This document shows positions 1 to 8,900 of a stretch of DNA of 64,000 nucleotides, piece after piece. Within the stretch, counting starts at the first letter, position 1. The number at the start of each line of letters is the position of its first letter. The translations under genes were made by a program, and so were the position numbers. The notes below the pieces were generated by a model that saw only the letters and a list, made by a program, of their open reading frames with translations, was not told the origin of the DNA and made no database searches. Origin of the DNA: Verrucomicrobiota bacterium (GTDB lineage: Bacteria > Verrucomicrobiota > Verrucomicrobiia > Limisphaerales > SXTU01). The DNA lies in contig VHDH01000001.1 of the NCBI GenBank assembly GCA_016871445.1, forward strand, positions 1 through 64,000, written 5' to 3'.

Positions 1-90
1 GCGTATGAACGAGGGGTCTATGCCGATGCGAAGCAGTGGCCGATGGCCTACGAGATCGCCAATACCTTGAACCGCAGAAGTGTCAGGTGA
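1..90 (+). CDS. 3' end of an unidentified gene (partial)
   Basis: The frame open from base 1 reads 29 residues (AYERGVYADAKQWPMAYEIA...) to a TGA at 88-90. Codon use looks coding (mostly G/C third positions), and no other gene occupies this stretch. The fragment is too short to assign a family. It could equally be a chance open frame, since its start lies outside the window. Confidence 0.4.
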   Translation, partial: AYERGVYADAKQWPMAYEIANTLNRRSVR

Positions 91-256
91 TAGGTAGGTT
101 TTAAGTCAGCCGATGTAGGGATGGAGAAGGTGCTGCCGCGCGTGTTGATAGCAAGGCGGGAGCTAACTTCACACGCGCGGACTAATTATATCGTATCGAT
201 CAAGGGTGCATTCGCGGTTGATGCGGATTTTACCTCCCGCTAGGCTATGCGCCGTC

Positions 257-2299
257 ATGCCCAAACCACTGCAAATTCTCGTTTGGATCGCGATTTCCGC
301 CCTGGGCGCAGGCGCTGTCGCCTTCTCCGCGCTTCATAAAGGGGAGACCATCAACGCGCTCTGGCTGGTGGTGGCCGGTTTGTGTTCATTTGCCGTAGCG
401 TACCGTTTTTATAGCAAGTGGCTGTTGACCAAGGTGCTGGTGCTTGACTCACAGCGCGCACCACCCGCAGTGACGCATCAGGATGGCAAAGATTTCGTGC
501 CGACAAACAAGTGGGTTGTCTTTGGGCATCACTTTGCTGCCATTGCGGGGCCTGGGCCCCTCGTCGGGCCGGTGCTCGCGGCCCAATTTGGTTATTTGCC
601 TGGCATGCTTTGGATTTTGATCGGCGCCACGCTCGGGGGTGGTGTGCATGACGCGATTGTGATGTTTGCCTCCATCCGCCGCGGCGGCAAATCGGTCGGC
701 CAGATGCTGCGCGAAGAGGTGAATCCTTTTGTTGGGATCGTCGCGATGATCTCCATCCTCGCCATCATGACCATCCTGCTTGCTGTGCTTGGTCTGGTGG
801 TCGTCAAAGCGATGGCCGAAAGCCCGTGGAGTCTCTTCACGATCGCGATGACCATTCCGCTGGCGCTCATCATGGGCGTTGCGCATACGAAAATGGGCGT
901 CAGCGTGCGCAACGTGACCATCTTTGGCGTCATTGGTCTGTTGGCCAGCGTCTGGGCTGGCAGCAAGCTCGGCGAATGGGGCCTGCAGCGCTATTTTGAC
1001 CGGAGTGGCGAGTGGCAGGTTTGGGCGATCATGATCTATGGTTTCGCGGCCTCCGTGTTGCCGGTGTGGATGCTCCTCGCGCCACGGGATTACTTAAGCA
1101 CCTTCATGAAGATCGGCACGGTGGTCGTCTTAGCTTTCGCGGTTATTTGGGTGGCTCCGGAACTGCATATGCCAAAGGTTACAAAGTTCATCGACGGCAC
1201 TGGCCTCGTCTTCGCGGGCACCTTATTCCCGTTCGTTTTTATCACCATCGCTTGCGGGGCAATCTCCGGCTTTCATGCGCTCATTTCGTCAGGCACCACG
1301 CCAAAGCTGCTCGCAAACGAATCGAATATCCGAAGCGTTGCTTACGGCGCGATGGTCACCGAGATGCTCGTCGCGCTGATGGCGTTGGTCGCCGCCTGCG
1401 CGTTGCAACCCGGCGAATATTTCGCCATCAACGCCGGCCTTAACAAGGTCATGCCCCCGGAGCAAGTCGTCGCAACTATCTCCACCGCAGGATTCCCTGT
1501 CACTGTCGAGGGCATGAACAAGCTGGCCGCCGACATAGGCGAAAAAAACATGTTTGGTCGTGCGGGTGGAGCGCCGACTTTTGCCGTTGGTATGGCGCAG
1601 ATGTTTGCCCGCGCATTCGGAGAGCGCTGGATGAGCTTTTGGTATCACTTTGCCATTATGTTTGAGGCGCTTTTCATTCTGACGACCATTGATGCTGGCA
1701 CGCGCGTCGGACGATTCATTCTCCAAGATTTCCTCGGCGGCATTTGGAAGCCACTCGGCAACACGCGCAGCCTGCCCGCCAACGTTTTTGCCAGTGCGGT
1801 GCTCGTTGGCGCTTGGGGCTGGTTCCTATACCAGGGCGTCGTCGACCCGCTCGGGGGCATCAACACGCTCTGGCCCATTTTCGGCATCGCAAATCAATTA
1901 CTAGCTGTGATCGCCTTCTGCCTCGGCACGACCATTCTCATCAAAATGGGCAAATCACGCTTCCTGGCTGTCACCGCTGTGCCGCTAGCGTTTTTAATCA
2001 CCGCCACCTTTAGCGCGGGCTGGATCAAGATTTTTGATGCGAACCCCAAAATGGGCTTCCTCGCTGCCGCCAAGGATTTTTCAGCAAAAATCGCTGCCGG
2101 GGGTACCGAGAAGCAGATTGCCGAATGGACCGCCCAAAAGTTTAACTTTATGGTCGATGTGTATGTGACCGGCTTCTTCCTTTGCGCCGTTGCCATCATC
2201 TTCATTGGTTGTCTCATGGAGTGGATCAAGCTCCTCAGCGGCGCGAAAAAAGCCGTCTTAGCCGAGGAACCGTACGTGGCGCTGGCAGAGGGGATTTGA
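257..2299 (+). CDS. cstA: CstA-family carbon starvation / peptide-pyruvate transporter
   Basis: This is a polytopic inner-membrane protein of about 680 residues, close to the roughly 700 of E. coli CstA. The N-terminal CstA domain carries the family-typical GPLVGPVLAAQFGYLPG and LGGGVHDAIVMFASIRRGGK stretches, followed by SSGTTPKLLANE. The last third is a cluster of hydrophobic segments matching the CstA 5TM region. Known members take up peptides or pyruvate when carbon is limiting. The track ORF begins at a GTG at 206, but the 17 extra residues (MHSRLMRILPPARLCAV) do not look like the family N-terminus. The ATG at 257, just before the first membrane helix, is preferred; no strong Shine-Dalgarno decides it. 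No LytS/BtsS-type sensor lies nearby. The family call is secure; the substrate is not known. Confidence 0.93.
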   Translation: MPKPLQILVWIAISALGAGAVAFSALHKGETINALWLVVAGLCSFAVAYRFYSKWLLTKVLVLDSQRAPPAVTHQDGKDFVPTNKWVVFGHHFAAIAGPGPLVGPVLAAQFGYLPGMLWILIGATLGGGVHDAIVMFASIRRGGKSVGQMLREEVNPFVGIVAMISILAIMTILLAVLGLVVVKAMAESPWSLFTIAMTIPLALIMGVAHTKMGVSVRNVTIFGVIGLLASVWAGSKLGEWGLQRYFDRSGEWQVWAIMIYGFAASVLPVWMLLAPRDYLSTFMKIGTVVVLAFAVIWVAPELHMPKVTKFIDGTGLVFAGTLFPFVFITIACGAISGFHALISSGTTPKLLANESNIRSVAYGAMVTEMLVALMALVAACALQPGEYFAINAGLNKVMPPEQVVATISTAGFPVTVEGMNKLAADIGEKNMFGRAGGAPTFAVGMAQMFARAFGERWMSFWYHFAIMFEALFILTTIDAGTRVGRFILQDFLGGIWKPLGNTRSLPANVFASAVLVGAWGWFLYQGVVDPLGGINTLWPIFGIANQLLAVIAFCLGTTILIKMGKSRFLAVTAVPLAFLITATFSAGWIKIFDANPKMGFLAAAKDFSAKIAAGGTEKQIAEWTAQKFNFMVDVYVTGFFLCAVAIIFIGCLMEWIKLLSGAKKAVLAEEPYVALAEGI

Positions 2300-2617
2300 A
2301 GTGGCGCTGGGAGGACGATTGACCGTTCGTCGGCTCGCCGTGGAACTCCGTCACCGACCTTCATGCTCGATGTTTAGCTCGGTGGCTTCGTGATGCACGG
2401 CTGCGGAGGCGGAGAAGCAATTCATCTGCGCTGCTTAAAACGATTCGTCGGGCCGATTTCCTGATGGAAAAAACAATCGGCTCCAAGTAACGCCCGATTG
2501 GGGCATGTGGTTTGCAAGCGCGGATGCTCCTCACCAGGCCCCATCTCACAATCTAACAGAAAAGAAATTATTCTTTAGACTTTACGTTTTTTGCCGAAAC
2601 GTCGGGGGCCGTTTCTT
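2300..2617. other. intergenic region, no gene seen
   Basis: This is 318 bases between the convergent cstA and GYF_2 genes. The short ORFs in the track have no recognisable content and look like chance frames. A weak inverted pair (gccgat ... atcggc) lies near 2453-2482 without a following T-run, so I do not call a terminator. Confidence 0.5.
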
Positions 2618-3490
2618 TCAGCCAAACAAATCGGAGAGGTCAGAGAGGGAGTCTGAAATGCCACCCCCATCGGAGTCAGCCGCAAAATCAGCCGTTCCAT
2701 CAAAATCGGTGTCAACCACACACGTATCTAATCCACCATCCTGATTTGTGTCGGCGCCAACGAAATCAACTTTTCCATCAAAATTATTATCAGCCGCAAC
2801 GAGGTCAATTGAACCGTCACCATCTGAGTCTGCCCCCGCAAGATCGATGCGCCCATCATGGTTTGTGTCTATTCCTACGACGTCGATTGTTCCGTTGTGA
2901 TCGAGGTCTTGGCCAACAGCGTCAATCTGCCCATCTCCATTGGTGTCCAGTCCTACTACATCTGCCACACCGTCATGATCGGTATCGATCGCCACACCAT
3001 CAACAATACCGTCACCATCCATATCAAGGAGAACCGCGTCGTATGTCTCGCCGTCTTCAAAACTATAGTAGTATTGACTGGGTTGGCCGGCGCGGGCTGT
3101 TTGCGTGAAATGCGTTGCTAGGAAACCAAGGATTGCTCCCCCTACAAAGCTGGCTAACGGCACCCACTTGTCTCCACCTCCGCGCGCCACTTGAGCCTGT
3201 GCGCTCAAGGATCGGTTGGAGCGCATCTGATCTAGTTGATCAGAGGAATAAGGCCCTAAGGTTTGGCCATTTTGGTAAACATAAAAATCAGGCGCTGTTG
3301 GATCGATGGTAGGGGTAACTGAGGCTTGCTGTTGTCGGAATTGGCTAAGCGGACGCCATTGGCTTTCTCCTTCAGGAACCACTAATGTCTCCGGATTGAT
3401 AAGGCGCGTATTGACCATATCCACAAGCTGCTTGGCAGTCACAGGACCTAGAGCTTGGTTCTGCTCACCAACATAATAATACCTTTTCAT
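2618..3490 (-). CDS. GYF_2-domain membrane protein with nine 13-residue Asp-rich (calcium-loop-like) repeats
   Basis: A 290-residue protein in three parts. Residues about 4-51 and 69-115 are two GYF_2-type modules (YYYVGEQNQALGPVTAKQL and FYVYQNGQTLGPYSSDQL, each ending in a W-x-P-L pattern). Residues about 113-130 form a single hydrophobic segment. Residues 156-272 are nine tandem 13-mers of the form D-x-[DN]-x-D-G-x-x-D-x-V-G-x, with the D-x-D-x-D-G spacing of EF-hand or thrombospondin-type-3 calcium loops. GYF_2 modules are common in bacterial membrane proteins of unknown role and may bind proline-rich peptides. By the usual topology the GYF parts would be cytoplasmic and the Asp repeats outside, but this is inference. 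Single gene, apparently with its own promoter in the 266 bases upstream. Function unknown. Confidence 0.8.
   Translation of the reverse strand: MKRYYYVGEQNQALGPVTAKQLVDMVNTRLINPETLVVPEGESQWRPLSQFRQQQASVTPTIDPTAPDFYVYQNGQTLGPYSSDQLDQMRSNRSLSAQAQVARGGGDKWVPLASFVGGAILGFLATHFTQTARAGQPSQYYYSFEDGETYDAVLLDMDGDGIVDGVAIDTDHDGVADVVGLDTNGDGQIDAVGQDLDHNGTIDVVGIDTNHDGRIDLAGADSDGDGSIDLVAADNNFDGKVDFVGADTNQDGGLDTCVVDTDFDGTADFAADSDGGGISDSLSDLSDLFG
2675..3025 (-). repeat. nine 39-bp coding repeats (DxDxDG 13-mers)
   Basis: Nine consecutive 13-codon units encode residues 156-272 of the GYF_2 protein, starting DMDGDGIVDGVAI, DTDHDGVADVVGL, DTNGDGQIDAVGQ. The period is exact with no indels. Individual units differ at DNA level, so this is an old coding repeat, not a recent satellite. 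Confidence 0.85.
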
Positions 3491-3756
3491 AATCAGCCTC
3501 TCTATTGAACTGAGCCGTTAGAAAAATGCTTTTACGGAAGCTGCGCCATTAATTTTTTAAATTGAATCATGCCAAACATCCTGCTCGCATTTGTTATCGT
3601 CAACCGTTTTTTGGGGGCGGTCATGGAAAAGTGCCCCACGCCAGAACTAAACTCACTATCTTTCAGGCAGTAAAGTTTTTGGAGATTAAATTGCTTTTGG
3701 TAATGAATTGCCGCTCCAAAAAGCGGGAGACCACACCGCTTCAAAACGCCGTTCAA

Positions 3757-4713
3757 TCACTCGCGGATCGAAATCCCAAGATTATTTCCGTTTGCCCGCT
3801 CGCTGGGTCTGAAGTTTGACTCGGTCAGCCCTTTAGCCGTGCTGCCATTACCAACAGGGCGATTTAGCAGTTGGCACTTGTCCTTGTCCTCGGCATTCGG
3901 ATTCCACCAAGCGATAGTGGTGGATCCGCCACCGTCCATGTTGATGCCACGATGCGCACCGAAATGCTTCAGCCAAGCGCCCAATTCTTCGGTGGTCGCG
4001 CCGGCGCTGGCCGGTTGACGGCCATCAATTATGACCATGACCACGTATCGATGATCCTCAGATAAGCCTAGGCCGGTTCGCGGATGCAGATCCTTACCGC
4101 CAAGCAGAGGTTTTCCGTCGGCGAGGCACAAGGCAAATCCACTGACTGCTAGATCAATGTCTGAGGTGTCAGTTTGGTGATTCGTGACCCCAATACGAAA
4201 CTGGCCCGATTTGGTGCGTAACAATGACGGACTGCCTGATCCTCGCGACACGATTATGCCTTGAGAAATTGCAAGGCCGCTCAGATCGGTGGGCGTTTCC
4301 TGATCGTATGGGGCGGGCCAAGGCGAGAACGCATCCGCATTGATCGCAACAATCATAGGAATGCCGTTGGCGCGCGCGGTGCGAAGAAAATTTCGCGACG
4401 TTTGCCGATTGGTTTCGGTTTTGCCCTCAACCCACTCGCTGCGACGACCTGTGGTATGGAATGTCAGCCCTTCGGTTTGTGTGTCGACTCGCAGCCCATA
4501 GAGCACCACTTTTCGCGGCGAATTAACTTCGACGCGAGCGAATTGGATCCCTGCACTTAAACGTTTCCCGCGTGACCAATCGTAAAGCTCATTTTGGGCG
4601 CTGGCCCATGGATTAAGCGATAGCAGTAATACCCAAGCGATGGCCGTTGCGAAAGATGCGGTGTGAGTGCTGGACTGCGGTATTCTCTTTTTCAAAGGTG
4701 TCGTAAGGCTCAC
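3757..4713 (-). CDS. exported phosphodiester glycosidase family protein (NAGPA/DUF2233-like)
   Basis: A 318-residue protein with an N-terminal signal-like hydrophobic segment ending near ASA-QN (residues about 22-40). The body carries the hallmarks of the phosphodiester glycosidase (NAGPA) family: AINADAF near the middle, then YVVMVIIDGRQPASAGATTEEL and the glycine-rich GINMDGGGSTTIAWW segment near the C-terminus. Mammalian relatives uncover mannose 6-phosphate by removing GlcNAc from a phosphodiester. Bacterial ones are secreted enzymes acting on phosphodiester-linked sugars, often in cell-surface polymers. It stands alone with no clear operon partners. The exact substrate cannot be told from sequence. 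Confidence 0.85.
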   Translation of the reverse strand: MSLTTPLKKRIPQSSTHTASFATAIAWVLLLSLNPWASAQNELYDWSRGKRLSAGIQFARVEVNSPRKVVLYGLRVDTQTEGLTFHTTGRRSEWVEGKTETNRQTSRNFLRTARANGIPMIVAINADAFSPWPAPYDQETPTDLSGLAISQGIIVSRGSGSPSLLRTKSGQFRIGVTNHQTDTSDIDLAVSGFALCLADGKPLLGGKDLHPRTGLGLSEDHRYVVMVIIDGRQPASAGATTEELGAWLKHFGAHRGINMDGGGSTTIAWWNPNAEDKDKCQLLNRPVGNGSTAKGLTESNFRPSERANGNNLGISIRE

Positions 4714-4871
4714 GAGCTAAATACGCTGCATTTAAACCGAGGGTTTTAAAGAACTTTTGCAACGCTTGCCGACGAGTCACATGAACCGACCGAAATTACC
4801 ACAGATCCAAAAAACTACGGCCGCAACAGAGTGACATTCAGAAGTTACCCCCAGGCTATCAAGCGGTTTAG

Positions 4872-6749
4872 CTAGGCCTGAAGCAGCGGCGGGAGCGGGC
4901 AGTCTAGCGAATCACCTATGGCCCGGAGCAACTCTGCCTCGCGGTCATGGATGAACCCATCGTGTGCCACGGCATGCGCGCAAGCCTCGATCACAACTTT
5001 CTTCACCCGCGGTGCAGCGGCAGCCAGGCGATCCAGCGCAGCATCCACCTGCGCAAGGTTGCACTCTGACAATGGCAGCAATCGCAGCCCTGCGGCAGCG
5101 GTGCCAAGCTGCATCGCCCCCGCTTGGAAAGCGGCTGCTTGAGCTGTCCTGTCTTTGGCTCCGAGATGAGCAAGGCAGGAAAGCAAGACGGCCCCGTCCT
5201 GCAGTAGCGCTGCCGCTGGGTAGTGTTGCGTTGCGCGGGCTGGAGCTGGCAGGAACTGCGGGTCGAGGTGGCGGCGCAGGTTTTTTTGGAGTGCAAACTC
5301 GAAAAGGTCCACAGAATTGTCCGCCTCGATCAAGGCGTCCACGTCGCGGCGGAATTGGGTGTATTGCGCCGGCGAAAGCCGGCGCAGCGCGGCCGTGGCT
5401 AGGCTTGCCAAAGGCAATCGGGAACCTGTTGGTAGCGCGGCTATTTTCGGCCCCAACCGGTTCAGCTCTCGCAAGCATGCCGGTTGGCCAGTTTGTTGGA
5501 GCCGCGCGAACTGTGCGGCACGGATGGCGGGCTCGGCATCCAGCAGCAGCCCATAAACAAGCGCAGACGCACCGAGTGGTTCGTGTGTCGCGGCCACCAA
5601 GGGCGCGGGCAAGGCGGCGAGCAGGCCAGCGGCATGGTTGATTTGCGCCGGGGCGAGGCTTCCAACTTGTCGGGTGACCTTCGCGGCGCGGGGTAAGGGT
5701 GGTGGGCCACCCCCGGTGAATCCTGAAGCGGCCGCCGGCACACGGGAGCGGCTTGGCTCATCGGCAAGGAGCTGCGCGAGCTCTGGATTGAAATGAGGAT
5801 CGAGCAGTTTGATGCGTTCCTCCAGCGGCGGGTGTGTGGCAAAGAGGCTATTTAGTGCGCTGGCGAAAAACATATGGGCCATGGCGGAGGCGCGCGGGTT
5901 GGCGATGTTCGAGCCGGTGGGATAGCCGGCAATTTTCTTAAGTGCGTTCGCGATTCCCTCGGGATTGCGCGTGAACTGCACCGCCGAGGCATCCGCCAGG
6001 TGCTCGCGTTGCCGAGAGATGGCCGCTTGAATGGCGCGGGCGAAGAACTGCCCGACCCAACCAATCAGCAGCAGCCCGAGGCCAAAGAGAAACAACGCGG
6101 CGGTAATCTGTCCGCTGTCTTTGCTGCGTGAACGCCCGCTGCGGCCTGCGATCTCAAACAGGATGCGGCCGATGAGAGCTAATCCCATTATCCCATAAAG
6201 CCAGCCGGTGAGGTTGAGATTCCGCCGCATGTCGTTGTTAAGAATGTGGCTAAACTCGTGGGCCACGACGCCTTGCAACTCGTCGCGGTCTAATTGATCC
6301 AAGCACCCGCGCGAGACAGCCACGGCGAAGTCCCCCGTGTTGTGCCCGGCGGCGAAGGCATTAATGCCCAGCTCATCCTCCAGCACAAACAACGCGGGCA
6401 TGGGCACGCCGGAGGCAATGGCCATTTCCTCCACCACATTTAGGAAGCGGCGCTCGGCGGGGTCACGCGAGCCCGGTTCCACGGGCCGGCCGCCGCACAT
6501 CTCCGCCACCGCCCGGCCGCCGGCTGAGAGGCTCGCTTTGCCCACGCCCACGCCAGCGAACACCACCAATAAGGTAATCCCACAGGAAACGGGAAAAGTG
6601 CTGAGGGTAAACCATTGCGCTCCCCCGCTCGTAAGCAAAGAGAACAGTGCATGGACTGCCAAAATGATCGCCGCAATGGCAAACCCGTAAAGGACCAGTA
6701 ATCGGCCGGTGCTTCGACGCGCGGCTTCTTGGCGGGCGAAGAAGTCCAT
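4872..6749 (-). CDS. M48-family membrane zinc metalloprotease with long C-terminal extension
   Basis: A 625-residue protein. Two N-terminal membrane segments (about 17-40 and 50-70) precede an HtpX/Ste24-type peptidase domain with the zinc motif HEFSH at about residues 164-168 and two further hydrophobic segments (about 180-240). The domain ends near 'THPPLEERIKLLDP' around 300-320. The remaining roughly 290 residues are an Ala/Leu-rich helical extension absent from plain HtpX. Its end (DGFIHDREAELLRAIGDSL) resembles the acidic helix-loop pattern of TerB-like domains, which is an inference. It lies 24 bases after lemA on the same strand, the usual LemA-M48 pairing, and probably acts in membrane or envelope protein quality control. 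Confidence 0.88.
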   Translation of the reverse strand: MDFFARQEAARRSTGRLLVLYGFAIAAIILAVHALFSLLTSGGAQWFTLSTFPVSCGITLLVVFAGVGVGKASLSAGGRAVAEMCGGRPVEPGSRDPAERRFLNVVEEMAIASGVPMPALFVLEDELGINAFAAGHNTGDFAVAVSRGCLDQLDRDELQGVVAHEFSHILNNDMRRNLNLTGWLYGIMGLALIGRILFEIAGRSGRSRSKDSGQITAALFLFGLGLLLIGWVGQFFARAIQAAISRQREHLADASAVQFTRNPEGIANALKKIAGYPTGSNIANPRASAMAHMFFASALNSLFATHPPLEERIKLLDPHFNPELAQLLADEPSRSRVPAAASGFTGGGPPPLPRAAKVTRQVGSLAPAQINHAAGLLAALPAPLVAATHEPLGASALVYGLLLDAEPAIRAAQFARLQQTGQPACLRELNRLGPKIAALPTGSRLPLASLATAALRRLSPAQYTQFRRDVDALIEADNSVDLFEFALQKNLRRHLDPQFLPAPARATQHYPAAALLQDGAVLLSCLAHLGAKDRTAQAAAFQAGAMQLGTAAAGLRLLPLSECNLAQVDAALDRLAAAAPRVKKVVIEACAHAVAHDGFIHDREAELLRAIGDSLDCPLPPLLQA

Positions 6750-6773
6750 GCTGCTTCCCGCGACGCGCGGTGG

Positions 6774-7373
6774 TTAGAACGACACCTTGACGTTCTGGCG
6801 CTCGGCGGCGTTCTCTACTTTCCACAGCTCGGCAGCTGTGAAGTTGAACGTGTTGGCGATCAGGTTCGAGGGAAACACCTCACGCTTGATATTGTATTCC
6901 GTCGCCGCGTCGTTGAAAGCCTGCCTTGCAAAGGCAATGCGGTTCTCCGTAGACGTGAGCTCCTCCTGGAGCGCAATCATGTTCGTGTTGGCTTTAAGGT
7001 CGGGATACGCCTCGGCCACGGCAAGCAAGCGGCTGAGTCCCGCAGTAAGTTGTCCCTCGGCCTGGAGCAGTTGTCTCATCGAGTCGGCATCGGCGGGATT
7101 CGCCGCGGCACGCCCGGCGGCGGACACGGCGGAGTTGCGTGCGGCGATGACGGCCTCGAGTGTGCCGCTTTCGTGCTTCATGTAGCCCTTGCACGTCTCG
7201 ACCAGATTCGGGATGAGGTCGTAGCGGCGCTTGAGCTGGACATCAATCTGGGCGAACGCGTTCTTGAAGCGGTTACGCAGCGTGACTAGGCCGTTGTAAA
7301 CGCCCACGACGAAGATGCCAAGCAGCAGCGCTCCACCCACGAGCACGGCGAGAATGATGATTGTAGGGGTCAA
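6774..7373 (-). CDS. lemA: LemA family membrane protein
   Basis: A 199-residue protein with one N-terminal membrane helix (IIILAVLVGGALLLGIFVV) followed by the typical LemA helical domain, including VYNGLVTLRNRFKNAF, RRYDLIPNLVETCKGYMKHE and FPSNLIANTFNF near the end. LemA proteins are coiled-coil membrane proteins of poorly defined role. They are often found next to an M48 protease, as here (24 bases downstream), so the two probably form one transcript and function together. The family call is secure. Confidence 0.93.
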   Translation of the reverse strand: MTPTIIILAVLVGGALLLGIFVVGVYNGLVTLRNRFKNAFAQIDVQLKRRYDLIPNLVETCKGYMKHESGTLEAVIAARNSAVSAAGRAAANPADADSMRQLLQAEGQLTAGLSRLLAVAEAYPDLKANTNMIALQEELTSTENRIAFARQAFNDAATEYNIKREVFPSNLIANTFNFTAAELWKVENAAERQNVKVSF

Positions 7374-7585
7374 AATATTGCCTTTCGCACTTAATTGGTT
7401 TCTTGCCTATGAAATGGACGCTAATGACCGTATTAAATCGGAACAACTACAAAAACACGGTTGTTTTCCAGCTTGGCGGCGACTTGCAGAAAGCCACTGA
7501 GAGCTAATTTCCCCGAAGACTAAAGCCCCTGGTGTCCGGTTTGCGCTTTGCACAGCGGACCGCGCAGGGTTTATTGGCTGAGTCT
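7374..7585. promoter_or_regulatory. divergent promoter region between lemA and the cysteine desulfurase
   Basis: This is a 212-base AT-richer spacer between two divergent genes, so it must carry promoters in both directions. A short perfect inverted repeat (aaaaca-cggt-tgtttt, 7452-7467) could be an operator or a hairpin. I could not place convincing -35/-10 pairs. Confidence 0.35.
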
Positions 7586-8731
7586 GTGCGGACCATTTAT
7601 TTCGATCACAACGCTACCACGCCGCTCGACCCGCAAGTCCGCGCGGTGATGCTGCCGTTCCTGGACGAAGTTTGGGGCAACCCATCCAGTGTCCACCACA
7701 TTGGTCGGCGCGCCCGGGCCTTGCTGGATGACGCGCGTGATGGTTGCGCTGCTGTGCTGGGCTGCAAAGGTAGCGAGATCGTTTTTACCAGTGGTGGCAC
7801 GGAGAGCAACAACCTCGCCGTATTTGGCACCGCGCGCTTGCTGCGTGATAAGGGCCGGCACCTCATCACCTCGAGCGTGGAGCATCATGCGGTGTCCCAT
7901 TGCTTTGATTATCTTGAACGCAAGGAAGGTTTTTCTGTTACGCGCCTGCCGGTGGACGCCACCGGCCGAGTGCGCGTAGACGATTTGCGTCGCGCGCTCC
8001 GGCCCGATACGACGCTCGTCAGTGTCATGGCTGCGAATAATGAAACCGGCACGGTGCAGCCCGTTGCTGAACTCGGCGCGCTCTGCCGGGAGCGGAGAAT
8101 ACTGTTCCACACTGACGCCGTGCAGTGGTTCGGCAAAGAGCCGTTCGCGAACATTCATCAGTTTAACGCTGACCTCGTTTCGATTTGCGCGCACAAGTTT
8201 CACGGTCCGAAGGGCGTGGGTGCGCTTTATCTCCGCTCGCCGTTGCACCCTGACCCGGTGCAGTTCGGTGGCGCGCACGAGCATGAGCGGCGCGCGGGCA
8301 CAGAGAACCTGCCGGCTATCATCGGCTTCACTGAGGCGCTGAAGCGCTTCGTGCGCGTGCCAGTATTCCCCCGGAACATCCTTGCCCCACTAACCACGCG
8401 GTTGCTGGCGACGGTGGACGCTTGCGAAGGCGCACATTTTCGCGGTTCTCGCGAACATCGGTTAGCGAACACCGTTTCTTTTACGGTAGAGGGTGCCGAC
8501 AGCATCGCACTTATGGCAGCGCTTGATATTGAAGGTGTGTGCGCGTCGAGCGGGTCAGCGTGCACGGCCGGTTCGCTGGAACCGTCGCATGTCATGCTGG
8601 CGTTAGGCGCATCGGTTGCTGAAGCCAACGCGCTTGTGCGTCTCTCGCTGGGGCGGGACAACACCGCCGCTGAAGTGGAAATCCTCTGCACACTGTTACC
8701 GCGCTTGTTGCGTCAGGTGCGTGGTAAATAA
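7586..8731 (+). CDS. cysteine desulfurase, NifS/IscS-type
   Basis: A PLP-dependent class V aminotransferase fold that removes sulfur from cysteine for Fe-S cluster or thiolation pathways. The sequence shows the family start IYFDHNATTPLDP, the segment FTSGGTESNNLA, the PLP-lysine motif SICAHKFHGPKGVG, and the active-site cysteine loop SSGSACTAGSLEPSHV. The track ORF begins at an ATG at 7532, but those 18 residues precede the conserved start. The in-frame GTG at 7586 gives a 381-residue protein of normal family size and is preferred. No IscU or SufE-like partner is adjacent, so NifS, IscS and tRNA-thiolation roles cannot be separated. Confidence 0.92.
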   Translation: MRTIYFDHNATTPLDPQVRAVMLPFLDEVWGNPSSVHHIGRRARALLDDARDGCAAVLGCKGSEIVFTSGGTESNNLAVFGTARLLRDKGRHLITSSVEHHAVSHCFDYLERKEGFSVTRLPVDATGRVRVDDLRRALRPDTTLVSVMAANNETGTVQPVAELGALCRERRILFHTDAVQWFGKEPFANIHQFNADLVSICAHKFHGPKGVGALYLRSPLHPDPVQFGGAHEHERRAGTENLPAIIGFTEALKRFVRVPVFPRNILAPLTTRLLATVDACEGAHFRGSREHRLANTVSFTVEGADSIALMAALDIEGVCASSGSACTAGSLEPSHVMLALGASVAEANALVRLSLGRDNTAAEVEILCTLLPRLLRQVRGK

Positions 8732-8900
8732 CGTCAGCGTCGCTCGTCTTAAGGGCGGATCCCAATCAATGTTGGGGTTTCTCATCATGAAGAAGTAATT
8801 ATCCGTGCTGGCGGGACTCCAGCTTACGAGCGCAAATACAAGGTTTAATCCAGAGCGAACTTGTGTCATCCACAGTTTTTTTGCTTAGCTGCTCGCGCGC

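Noticed and set aside
2675-3025. 39-base repeats as a CRISPR-like or satellite array
   Set aside because: There are no unique spacers; the repeats are in phase with codons and encode DxDxDG loops.
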